Shown: piece by piece, positions 8,905-15,656 of the stretch
Position numbering within the stretch: position 1 is the stretch's first letter
Layout of the letters: each line of letters starts with the position of its first letter
DNA from: RGIG3013 sp045538935
GTDB lineage: Bacteria; Bacillota; Clostridia; Oscillospirales; Acutalibacteraceae
Assembly (NCBI GenBank): GCA_045538935.1
Contig: JAZQEI010000011.1
Coordinates: forward strand, 1 to 64,000
Length of the DNA stretch: 64,000 nt
Reading direction: 5' to 3'
Notes under the pieces: model-generated
Databases searched by the model: none
Told to the model about the DNA's origin: nothing
What the model saw: only the letters and a program-made list of their open reading frames with translations
Position numbers and translations under genes: made by a program

Positions 8905-9605
8905 TTACGGGTAGAATTCACTCATTTGAGAGCCTTGGCACGGTAGATGGCCCCGGTGTACGCTTTGTTGTGTTTATGCAAGGGTGCAATTTGCGCTGTA
9001 AATGCTGCCATAATCCAGATACTTGGGATTTGTGTGGCGGCAAGCCGTATACTGCAAACGAAATTTTAGATAAAGTAGTGCGCTATAAAGAATATTTTGG
9101 CGCTTTAGGCGGAATAACTGTTTCGGGCGGAGAGCCTCTTTTACAAGCAGAGTTTGTGGCTGAGTTGTTTAATTTATGTCATCAAAACGGTATAAATACC
9201 TGTCTCGATACATCTGGCTCTGTTTTAAACAGTCAGGTTCAAATACTTTTAGACCACACCAACCGCGTACTGCTAGACTACAAATACACAACTGATGTTT
9301 TATACAAGCAAAATGTCGGTTGCGATATAAAAAGGGTTAATGAGTTTTTAGAATATTTAAACCTTAAAAATATTCCCACCACATTAAGACAGGTTATTAT
9401 TCCAACCTTTAATGATACCGAAGAAAATATTTTAGCCCTAAAAAACATTGCACTAACACATACATGTGTCGACAAAATTGAACTTTTACCGTTTAGAAAA
9501 ATTTGTCAGTCCAAGTATGATGCTTTAAATATCCCCTTCCCACTATCAAATATTCCAGAGCCGTCTAAAGAAATAATGGATAAACTAAATAGCATTTTAA
9601 ACTGA
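8901..9605 (+). CDS. pflA: Pyruvate formate-lyase activating enzyme (radical SAM)
   Basis: About 234 residues. The radical SAM cluster motif CNLRCKCC (CxxxCxxC) follows FMQG, and VSGGEPLLQ is the conserved SAM-binding GGE motif. The family installs the glycyl radical on PFL by reductive cleavage of SAM. Its start overlaps the pflB stop: ATG 8901 forms an ATGA overlap, while an in-frame ATG at 8895 is an alternative two codons longer. Translational coupling with pflB is expected. No ferredoxin-like insert is seen, consistent with PFL-AE rather than the GRE-activase subfamilies with extra clusters. Confidence 0.93.
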   Translation: MITGRIHSFESLGTVDGPGVRFVVFMQGCNLRCKCCHNPDTWDLCGGKPYTANEILDKVVRYKEYFGALGGITVSGGEPLLQAEFVAELFNLCHQNGINTCLDTSGSVLNSQVQILLDHTNRVLLDYKYTTDVLYKQNVGCDIKRVNEFLEYLNLKNIPTTLRQVIIPTFNDTEENILALKNIALTHTCVDKIELLPFRKICQSKYDALNIPFPLSNIPEPSKEIMDKLNSILN

Positions 9606-9709
9606 ACATGTCCTAATACAAAATGTATTAGGCCATGTTTTAAATTACATTTATATTATTATGTTTACAACAACTACCTTAAATGATATAATTTAATAGA
9701 GGATGTGAT

Positions 9710-10354
9710 ATTATTAAATTCGTTTATCTTTTTGATTTTGATGGAACCCTAGTTGATTCAATGCCCACATATGTAAGTGCTATGCTTCGCATTTTAGACG
9801 AAAACAACATATCTTACGATGATAGCATTGTTAAAACTATAACTCCTTTAGGTCTTTTGGGTACCGCTGAATACTACATAACCAACCTTGGCATTAAAAT
9901 GAGCAAAGAGCAACTGATTTTTCTAATGAAGGAATATATGCAAGACGCCTATTTTAACACTATTCCCGCCAAAGAAAATGTTATATACACTTTAAAAGAA
10001 TTAAAAGGTCGAGGCGCCAGCCTTAATGTGTTAACGGCAAGTCCGCATATAACACTAGACGCTTGTTTAAAAAGACTTGATATTTTTAATCTTTTTGATA
10101 ACGTTTGGTCTTGCGATGATTTTAACACAACCAAGGCTGACCCAAATATTTACACAATGGCCGCTCAAAAATTGAACACATCGGTACAAAATGTATTGTT
10201 TTTAGACGACAATTTAGATGCCGATACAACTGCAAAAGCAGCAGGTATGAATGTCTGCGGCGTATATGATGAATCGTCAGCAGATTATGTAGATCAAATA
10301 AAATCTGTTGCAGATTTTTACATTTATGATTTTAAAGAACTATTAAATTTATAA
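9710..10354 (+). CDS. HAD-superfamily phosphatase, probable ATT start
   Basis: The catalytic motif I FDFDGTLVDS lies in frame upstream of the first ATG (9761), so the real start must be further upstream. The only plausible initiators there are ATT codons at 9710 and 9713, behind a GAGG at about 9699-9702; no ATG, GTG or TTG occurs in frame. From 9710 the protein has 214 residues. LTASPHITLDACLKRL supplies motif II (Thr), a helical cap lies between about 20 and 90, and FLDDNLDADTTAKAAGM supplies motif IV. It is a subfamily I phosphoglycolate/beta-phosphoglucomutase-like HAD enzyme; the substrate is unknown. A TATAAT lies at about 9687. Confidence 0.8.
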   Translation: MIKFVYLFDFDGTLVDSMPTYVSAMLRILDENNISYDDSIVKTITPLGLLGTAEYYITNLGIKMSKEQLIFLMKEYMQDAYFNTIPAKENVIYTLKELKGRGASLNVLTASPHITLDACLKRLDIFNLFDNVWSCDDFNTTKADPNIYTMAAQKLNTSVQNVLFLDDNLDADTTAKAAGMNVCGVYDESSADYVDQIKSVADFYIYDFKELLNL

Positions 10355-10360
10355 CAAAAA

Positions 10361-10393
10361 AAGCTTGACCATTTGTAGTGGTCAAGCTTTTTT
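10361..10393. terminator. Intrinsic terminator, member of a repeated hairpin family
   Basis: AAGCTTGACC / GGTCAAGCTT with a 9-nt loop and T-run. The same GCTTGACC/GACTTGACC stem recurs at 13389 and 17708, each time beside a copy of the spoVAC 3' end. Confidence 0.85.
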
Positions 10394-10432
10394 AATAAGT
10401 TATATAATAAACAAATAACCCCGTAAATTCCT
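10391..10432 (-). pseudogene. Remnant of the spoVAC 3' end (third copy)
   Basis: Read on the minus strand this stretch encodes GIYGVICLLYNLL, which aligns with VIYGVIYWITTLF at the C-terminus of the intact SpoVAC (17741-18184). The DNA shares the block AAATAACCCC(A/G)TAAAT with both other copies. The stop codon has decayed. Only about 40 bp are recognisable, so on its own this is weak; it is supported by the adjoining hairpin, which also accompanies the other two copies. Confidence 0.5.
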
Positions 10433-10472
10433 TTTAATTTGATGCTATAAAATAATCACAAAACCCGTAATA

Positions 10473-12131
10473 TTAATTAAGGTCTATAGTAAACACGACC
10501 GCTCCTCTTCTTGACCATTCATAGTTTATAGTAGCAATAATATACAACTTTCCATTACTTTCATAAGCGCCGGGATAATGACAAGCGGTCGCATTTTTTA
10601 TGTTGGCAGTGTTTTTATCGAAAAGAATTATTTTTTTATTAAATCGTTTGTTGTTTTTGTCGGTAAAATATACGGCTAATTTTGAACGGTCAAACTGATC
10701 AATATTAGCAACCAAATAATTTCTGCCGTCTTTAAGAGTTCCTGCATATGTTTTTGTTGAAACATACGGTATATCGTGACTTAAAGCCTCACTCCAGGTT
10801 TCGCCAAAGTCCTTTGACATATAAACCAACGGCACTCTTCGTTGGTCGTTTCTGTTAAACATATACAGCGTGTTTTCAACGCACATTACGCTAATTTCTG
10901 GATGAACCAACTTTTTACCATCCACTAAATCACCGTTTTGGGCTATTTTTACAAGTCTCCACTCTGCATCAATTTTTCCACTGTCAGATATCATTACTGC
11001 AGGCGTATTAGGAAATCCGTCAAGCTCTGCAATTCTACCCGGTAGCATTAATTTTCCGTTTGGTAAGGGTACAACATTAGTATTAAGTTTAAACGGAATA
11101 GGTCTTGACCACAATAATTGGAATTTGTCGGTTTTATTATTCAGTACATATAAATCTAATGCGTGCATATGATCGGGTGCAACCATTTGATTAACAAACA
11201 TATAAAGTTCATCGTTGCAAATGCCATAAACGGGTGGACAATAAAGAATTTTTTCGCTTTTATCATCACAAATAATTTCGAAATCAGTCCAAGTCTTACC
11301 GCCGTCATAAGACCGTTTGCCGCAAATAGGAGTGTAACCCTGTAATTCGTGTTTTGGGCAGTTATACCACGAAGCATATAAAACACCATGATATTCTATA
11401 ATTGCAGCCTCGTGCAAAAAACCGAACGCATTATTAGGCTCGTACACCGAAATAATTTTATCATTAAAATCAATCTCAGACATATTATCATCAATAAACC
11501 GTATACTAGGCATTTTTGTGGCCAATAACATATCATAAAAATCATAAAACTTATGTAAGTATACACCCTTATTTTGTGTTCTGAATAATGATGGAGATAT
11601 GCCAACCATTTTAGTAAATATTTCGGTAAAATAGCTAACGTTATTAAAACCGCACAAAACCGCAATTTCTGCAATTTTCTCATCGGTTTGAATGAGCTTT
11701 TGTATGGCAATTTCGAGTCTTTTTTGAGTTCTGAAGGTATTAATCGAAATTCCATATTTATTTTTAAAAATATGGCACATATAGTAATAGCTTATATTAA
11801 GCTCTTTTGAGATTTGCTCAATGCTTATACTATCAGTCAGATGCTCTGTAACATATAAAACAATGTCTTTTATTAACTCGTTTTCTTTATTTAGAGCACC
11901 TACCTGACCGGCTTTTATTATGTCAATAATTTGCGTAATTATATGAACCGAGCAAGGTTCTTTTTGATAAAATTTATTTATAAGCTCATCGAGCTGCGAA
12001 GGATTGATATTGCATCGTTCTAAGCAGTCAAGTCTAAAATGATTAAAAATTGCCGCAATAATGTCTTCTTTTTCTATGTTATTAGCAAAAAACAATGCAA
12101 GGTCCTTACTGCACAAATTCTTGTTGCTCAT
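10473..12131 (-). CDS. AraC-type HTH fused to a sialidase-like beta-propeller
   Basis: About 552 residues. Residues about 85-190 form an AraC DNA-binding domain with both HTH units (ISIEQISKELNISYYYMCHI and IAEIAVLCGFNNVSYFTEIF). From about 215 to the end it is a BNR/sialidase-like propeller: Asp boxes SYDGGKTW and SKDFGETW are visible, with a conserved HPEISVM strand. No signal peptide, so intracellular. AraC proteins with C-terminal sialidase-like domains are unusual; the propeller may bind a sialic acid or other glycan ligand to control transcription. Start ATG 12131 lies 8 nt after GGAGG. The gene is flanked by spoVAC remnants, suggesting it arrived in a cassette. Confidence 0.8.
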   Translation of the reverse strand: MSNKNLCSKDLALFFANNIEKEDIIAAIFNHFRLDCLERCNINPSQLDELINKFYQKEPCSVHIITQIIDIIKAGQVGALNKENELIKDIVLYVTEHLTDSISIEQISKELNISYYYMCHIFKNKYGISINTFRTQKRLEIAIQKLIQTDEKIAEIAVLCGFNNVSYFTEIFTKMVGISPSLFRTQNKGVYLHKFYDFYDMLLATKMPSIRFIDDNMSEIDFNDKIISVYEPNNAFGFLHEAAIIEYHGVLYASWYNCPKHELQGYTPICGKRSYDGGKTWTDFEIICDDKSEKILYCPPVYGICNDELYMFVNQMVAPDHMHALDLYVLNNKTDKFQLLWSRPIPFKLNTNVVPLPNGKLMLPGRIAELDGFPNTPAVMISDSGKIDAEWRLVKIAQNGDLVDGKKLVHPEISVMCVENTLYMFNRNDQRRVPLVYMSKDFGETWSEALSHDIPYVSTKTYAGTLKDGRNYLVANIDQFDRSKLAVYFTDKNNKRFNKKIILFDKNTANIKNATACHYPGAYESNGKLYIIATINYEWSRRGAVVFTIDLN

Positions 12132-12253
12132 AAACAAAGCCTCCGTTTCGGTTTTATTTTATCAAAGTGCAAAATTGTTTTCTATAACAAATTTGCCTAA
12201 TTAAGCCGGCAACACTTATTTTTAAAATTTATGTGGTTTTCTCTTTTGGTTTG

Positions 12254-12363
12254 TGTTATAATACAAAAAAACAAATATTACTGCCACCGGGTAGTCAAAT
12301 GCATTAGCATTCGTTTACACATCGTTAGGTCTTAGAAGATGTGTTTGCGGATGCTTATTTTTT
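12254..12363 (+). promoter_or_regulatory. Promoter and structured leader with terminator upstream of pnuC (candidate small riboswitch)
   Basis: An extended -10 (TGTTATAAT, 12254-12262) would start a leader of about 110 nt. It contains a 6-bp hairpin ACTGCC-ACCG-GGTAGT (12280-12295), a second hairpin AATGC-ATTA-GCATT (12298-12311), and a long terminator stem. The terminator pairs GCATTCGT (12307-12314) with GCGGATGC (12347-12354) and ACACATC with GATGTGT inside it, followed by TTATTTTTT. The second hairpin and the terminator share GCATT, so they exclude each other: an attenuator layout. With a PnuC-family transporter downstream, an NAD-related or vitamin ligand is a reasonable guess; I cannot match it to a known class by eye. 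Confidence 0.6.
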
Positions 12364-12374
12364 AGGAGGCCTAC

Positions 12375-13061
12375 ATGAAAACAATAAGCAAATATTTTTC
12401 TAAAACTGAGATCATATTATGGTTGGTATCGGTTCTTTTTATAATAACGTCTTTTTGCATTTTCGACCGTGAAAGCTATTTAACGCTAATCGCATCGATT
12501 GTTGGTGTAACTTCGCTTATTTTCAGTGCGAAAGGAAATCCAATAGGACAAGCGTTAATGATAGTTTTTAGTTTGCTATATGGAATTATTTCTTTTACCT
12601 TTGCTTATTACGGCGAAATGATTACTTACCTTGGAATGACCATGCCAATGGCAATATTTGCTTTTATATCTTGGCTTAGAAATCCATATAACGAAAATAA
12701 ATCAGAGGTTAAGGTCAATAGCATAAGTAAAAAGGAACAAATCGTAATGTGGTTGCTCACTGTTATAATCACGGTTATGTTCTTTTATATACTAAAATAC
12801 TTCAATACGACAAATATTGTTCCAAGTACAATATCGGTAACAACAAGCTTTCTTGCCGTATATTTAACCTTTCGCCGATGTCCGACATTTGCATTGGCAT
12901 ACGCCGCTAATGATATAGTTTTAATTGTTTTATGGGTAATGGCAAGCTTTTATGACGTAAAATATGTTTCTGTGGTTGTTTGTTTTATTGCCTTTTTGGT
13001 TAACGATATATACGGTTACTTAAGTTGGCTGAAAATGCAACGGCGACAAACAACAAAATAA
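12375..13061 (+). CDS. pnuC: PnuC-family vitamin/nicotinamide riboside transporter
   Basis: 228 residues with seven or eight hydrophobic helices. The FSAKGNPIGQALMIVFSLLYG segment and the terminal FLVNDIYGYLSWLKMQ are typical of PnuC proteins, which move nicotinamide riboside (relatives carry riboflavin or thiamine) by facilitated diffusion, trapped by a cytosolic kinase. No kinase gene is adjacent. AGGAGG precedes ATG 12375. Expression is probably set by the leader with terminator just upstream. PnuC paralogues cannot be separated by substrate from sequence alone, so nicotinamide riboside is a default, not a conclusion. Confidence 0.85.
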   Translation: MKTISKYFSKTEIILWLVSVLFIITSFCIFDRESYLTLIASIVGVTSLIFSAKGNPIGQALMIVFSLLYGIISFTFAYYGEMITYLGMTMPMAIFAFISWLRNPYNENKSEVKVNSISKKEQIVMWLLTVIITVMFFYILKYFNTTNIVPSTISVTTSFLAVYLTFRRCPTFALAYAANDIVLIVLWVMASFYDVKYVSVVVCFIAFLVNDIYGYLSWLKMQRRQTTK

Positions 13062-13141
13062 CACACAGCCAAACCTTTTTGCAAAAATGTTTACTCTAAA
13101 TTGGCGGTGTGGTATAATAAAATAAATAAGGAGGACATACT

Positions 13142-13384
13142 ATGAATTTTACAATCAAAAGAAAAATATTAAATATTATAGGCATTGCATTTGTACTGGC
13201 GCTACTTATTTTTCACAAATATTTCTATGAAACCTCAATCGGCATCACCGTTTCGATAATATTTCTTTTGGCTTATCTTATTCTTTGCTTAATGTGGTGG
13301 CGTTGTCCACATTGCAATTCTTATTTATGGAAACTTTCCCCATTTGCTACGCATTGTCCATATTGTGGAAACAAATTCGAATAA
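13142..13384 (+). CDS. Small membrane protein with C-terminal zinc ribbon
   Basis: 80 residues: two hydrophobic helices (about 10-25 and 30-50), then WWRCPHCNSYLW...HCPYCGNKFE, two CPxC knuckles making a rubredoxin-like zinc ribbon. This N-terminal two-helix plus C-terminal ribbon architecture is common in Firmicutes hypothetical proteins of unknown role. AGGAGG precedes ATG 13142, and a terminator follows at once. It may be co-transcribed with pnuC (81-bp gap), but a possible TATAAT at about 13114 could start it separately. Confidence 0.75.
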   Translation: MNFTIKRKILNIIGIAFVLALLIFHKYFYETSIGITVSIIFLLAYLILCLMWWRCPHCNSYLWKLSPFATHCPYCGNKFE

Positions 13385-13388
13385 ACAT

Positions 13389-13419
13389 AAAAGACTTGAC
13401 CAAAAAGGTCAAGTCTTTT
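13389..13419. terminator. Bidirectional terminator, repeated hairpin family
   Basis: AAAAGACTTGACC / GGTCAAGTCTTTT, 13-bp stem with A-run and T-run. Nearly the same hairpin sits at 17708 downstream of intact spoVAC; the TGCATTAGAATAAAG that follows is shared by both sites. Confidence 0.9.
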
Positions 13420-13422
13420 GCA

Positions 13423-13566
13423 TTAGAATAAAGTGGTAATCCAATAAATAACCCCATAAATCACACTTGCCACCGTACCGTAGACGATGACCGGTCCTGC
13501 AATAGTGAACATTTTAGCACCAACGCCCATCACCCAGTCCTCTGCTGCTGTCAATATAGGACACAT
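13423..13566 (-). pseudogene. Partial spoVAC (3' end copy)
   Basis: A 47-codon frame ends ...GVGAKMFTIAGPVIVYGTVA and then SVIYGVIYWITTLF, near-identical to the end of the intact SpoVAC (GVGANMFKIAGPVIVYGTVA...). Differences (N to K, K to T, and silent changes) show it is a diverged version rather than a recent exact duplication. Homology fades at VMGVGAK; the residues before it (MCPILTAAEDW) only loosely match. The copy includes the stop codon and the downstream hairpin. An acquired gene end of this kind is what remains when a mobile element integrates into a gene 3' end. Confidence 0.85.
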
Positions 13567-13580
13567 TATTTGAAATATAT

Positions 13581-14414
13581 TTACATCATTTGGTGGTGTA
13601 TATATCGATATGGAGTCATTCCAAAATGTTTTTTGAAGGTAGTTATAAAAAATGTGTCACTTGTAAAGCCGGAGAGCCGTGCCGTATTAGAAACACTTTC
13701 CCCTTTTTCGAGCCACATAACCGCCGCAGATAAACGCCTATAAACAATATAATCATTAATGCAAAAACCCGTTTTTTGTCTAAACAATCGGCATAGATAA
13801 TGCTTGTTCAGATAACAAAAATTGCTTAGTTCGTCCAACGCAATCGGCCGACCGTAATTGTTATCTACGTATTCAAGCACCTTTCGCACTCGTGTATCCT
13901 GGCTTTGTACGGGTATAAGTGCTTGTTGTTGCTCTATAAAAATGCGATTCAAAAACAACAAAATTCTACCAAGTGCCAATTGTTGACCCAACTCACTATA
14001 TCGAGTTTGACACTGTTCATCTTGCAATATGTTTATAAGATCAATGAGTGTTTTCTGCTCATTTAAAGTCAACCTCAACCTATGATTGCGCTGCCCTTTT
14101 GTATCATCGAAACACGCCAATAATACAGACCGCTCATTTTCAGGTAACAACTCCGGAGGAAAAATAATAACATACCGCTTATATAAATCCTTTTCCGAAA
14201 TACTAACCTTATGCAAGTCCAGATTTGAAAATAACATTACATCGCCGTATTCGAGTTCATAAAGTCGGTCATTAACCAAAAATTTAACTCCTTTGCTCTG
14301 CGCCATATAGATTTCATAAACATCATGAATGTGCGTTGCTTTCATCTCGTAATCTGCCGATACAATTTGCTCACACTGTATTTTTCCTGTTTTAAATACC
14401 GGTTGCATTTTCAT
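13581..14414 (-). CDS. AraC-family regulator with N-terminal cupin
   Basis: 277 residues. The cupin half contains ATHIHDVYEIYMAQS and YGDVMLFSNLDLHKVSI; the C-terminal half has two HTH units (LDELSNFCYLNKHYLCRLFR; VSNTARLSGFTSDTFFITTF) and ends GMTPYRYIHHQM. Divergent from the UroD-like and GH78-like genes (14577-17693), so probably their activator; the 160-bp gap holds both promoters. The gene end lies just beyond the partial spoVAC copy at 13423-13566. Confidence 0.9.
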   Translation of the reverse strand: MKMQPVFKTGKIQCEQIVSADYEMKATHIHDVYEIYMAQSKGVKFLVNDRLYELEYGDVMLFSNLDLHKVSISEKDLYKRYVIIFPPELLPENERSVLLACFDDTKGQRNHRLRLTLNEQKTLIDLINILQDEQCQTRYSELGQQLALGRILLFLNRIFIEQQQALIPVQSQDTRVRKVLEYVDNNYGRPIALDELSNFCYLNKHYLCRLFRQKTGFCINDYIVYRRLSAAVMWLEKGESVSNTARLSGFTSDTFFITTFKKHFGMTPYRYIHHQMM

Positions 14415-14576
14415 AATTATTCACCAATTTCTTATATGGTTTATCTTCTATTTTTTATTGTATTTTAGCTTTGCGAAAATGTCAATATTTTTGAGTTTTT
14501 AATCAATAAATAACTATTATTTCACAAAAAAAGAGTGTATTGTTAGGGTAACATTGATAATAGGAGAATGTTAGTT

Positions 14577-15638
14577 ATGATTCATTTACAAAAAGAAACC
14601 GTTGCTCTTTTAGAAGATTTAGAACGCCGACTTGACACCACCACCGAGGATGATTTTATTGCCCAATGGAGAAGTTTTCTTTTTAACAAGTTTGACGGAG
14701 ACATCTTTACACCTTATCGTAAAAATATCACCAACCCAAATATCGAGCTACCCTCTGTTCACATAAATGATGCCTTAGATAATTTAGAACTAATGCTGCA
14801 AGCTCAGCTTGTAATGGCTTCCAACGCTCTGTCAACCCGTAATCTTATACCCTGTATTCGTGCTAACTACGGCACAGGTATTCTTTCTTCCCTATTTGGT
14901 GCCGAGTTGTTCGTTATGCCGCGTGAAACCAACACACTGCCCACCACAAAAACATTCAATGATACCGAAAAAATTCGCAGTCTGCTAGAAAAAGGCGTAC
15001 CGGCACTAACCAACGGCCTTGGACAACGAGTGTTTGACTTTGGTGAGCTTTGCACCGAGGCTCTTGCCCCATACCCTCTTGTTAAAAAATATGTACAGGT
15101 ATATCATCCTGACGCTCAAGGTCCGCTTGATATTGCCGAGCTTTTATGGGGTGGCGATATGTTCTACGCTATGTATGACGAACCAGATTTGGTCCACTCA
15201 TTTTTAAAGCTTATAAGTGACACCTACACCGCATTTTTAGAAAAATGGTTTACCTTTTTCCCTTCTGTTTCGGATATGAATTGCCATTGGTCTACATTTT
15301 ATTTTCTTGGACATATTCTTATTCGCAACGATAGCGCTATGAATCTTACACCGGATTTCTATAAAGAATTCGCACTTCCTTATGATTCTGCGCTGTTAAA
15401 GCATTTTAACGGCGGTGCGGTTCATTTTTGCGGACGAGGCGACCACTACATTGAGGCCTTGTGTTCAATACCTGAGCTTAGCGCCATTAATATGAGTCAG
15501 CCGCATTTAAATGATATGGAAACTATCTACCGTAACACAGTAGACAAGGGTGTTAAAATGCTTGATTTCTCGCGCGAATACGCTAAAAAAGCACTTACCC
15601 GTCCAAATGGTCTTAATCACAATGTGCACTGCTTATAA
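14577..15638 (+). CDS. UroD/MtaA-superfamily protein, probable methyltransferase
   Basis: About 353 residues of the uroporphyrinogen decarboxylase/methylcobamide methyltransferase barrel. GGAVHFCGRGDHYIEAL carries the His-x-Cys zinc motif found in MtaA-like methyltransferases and not required in HemE, so methyl transfer is more likely than decarboxylation. No corrinoid protein adjoins it; one is present at 25763. It precedes a GH78-like gene by 18 bp and is divergent from an AraC regulator, suggesting a role with a carbohydrate, for example a methylated sugar (inference). Two ATGs compete: 14568 lies one base after AGGAG, so 14577 is preferred. Confidence 0.7.
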   Translation: MIHLQKETVALLEDLERRLDTTTEDDFIAQWRSFLFNKFDGDIFTPYRKNITNPNIELPSVHINDALDNLELMLQAQLVMASNALSTRNLIPCIRANYGTGILSSLFGAELFVMPRETNTLPTTKTFNDTEKIRSLLEKGVPALTNGLGQRVFDFGELCTEALAPYPLVKKYVQVYHPDAQGPLDIAELLWGGDMFYAMYDEPDLVHSFLKLISDTYTAFLEKWFTFFPSVSDMNCHWSTFYFLGHILIRNDSAMNLTPDFYKEFALPYDSALLKHFNGGAVHFCGRGDHYIEALCSIPELSAINMSQPHLNDMETIYRNTVDKGVKMLDFSREYAKKALTRPNGLNHNVHCL

Positions 15639-15656
15639 TAAATGAGAGGAGATACT

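Noticed and set aside
13389..13419. CRISPR-like or regulatory repeat made of the three similar hairpins at 10361, 13389 and 17708.
   Set aside because: They are simple terminators spaced kilobases apart; their similarity is explained by the duplicated spoVAC 3' ends they adjoin.
14577..15638. Annotating the UroD-like protein as uroporphyrinogen decarboxylase for heme.
   Set aside because: It has the His-x-Cys motif of zinc methyltransferases, lacks other heme genes nearby and sits in a sugar operon.
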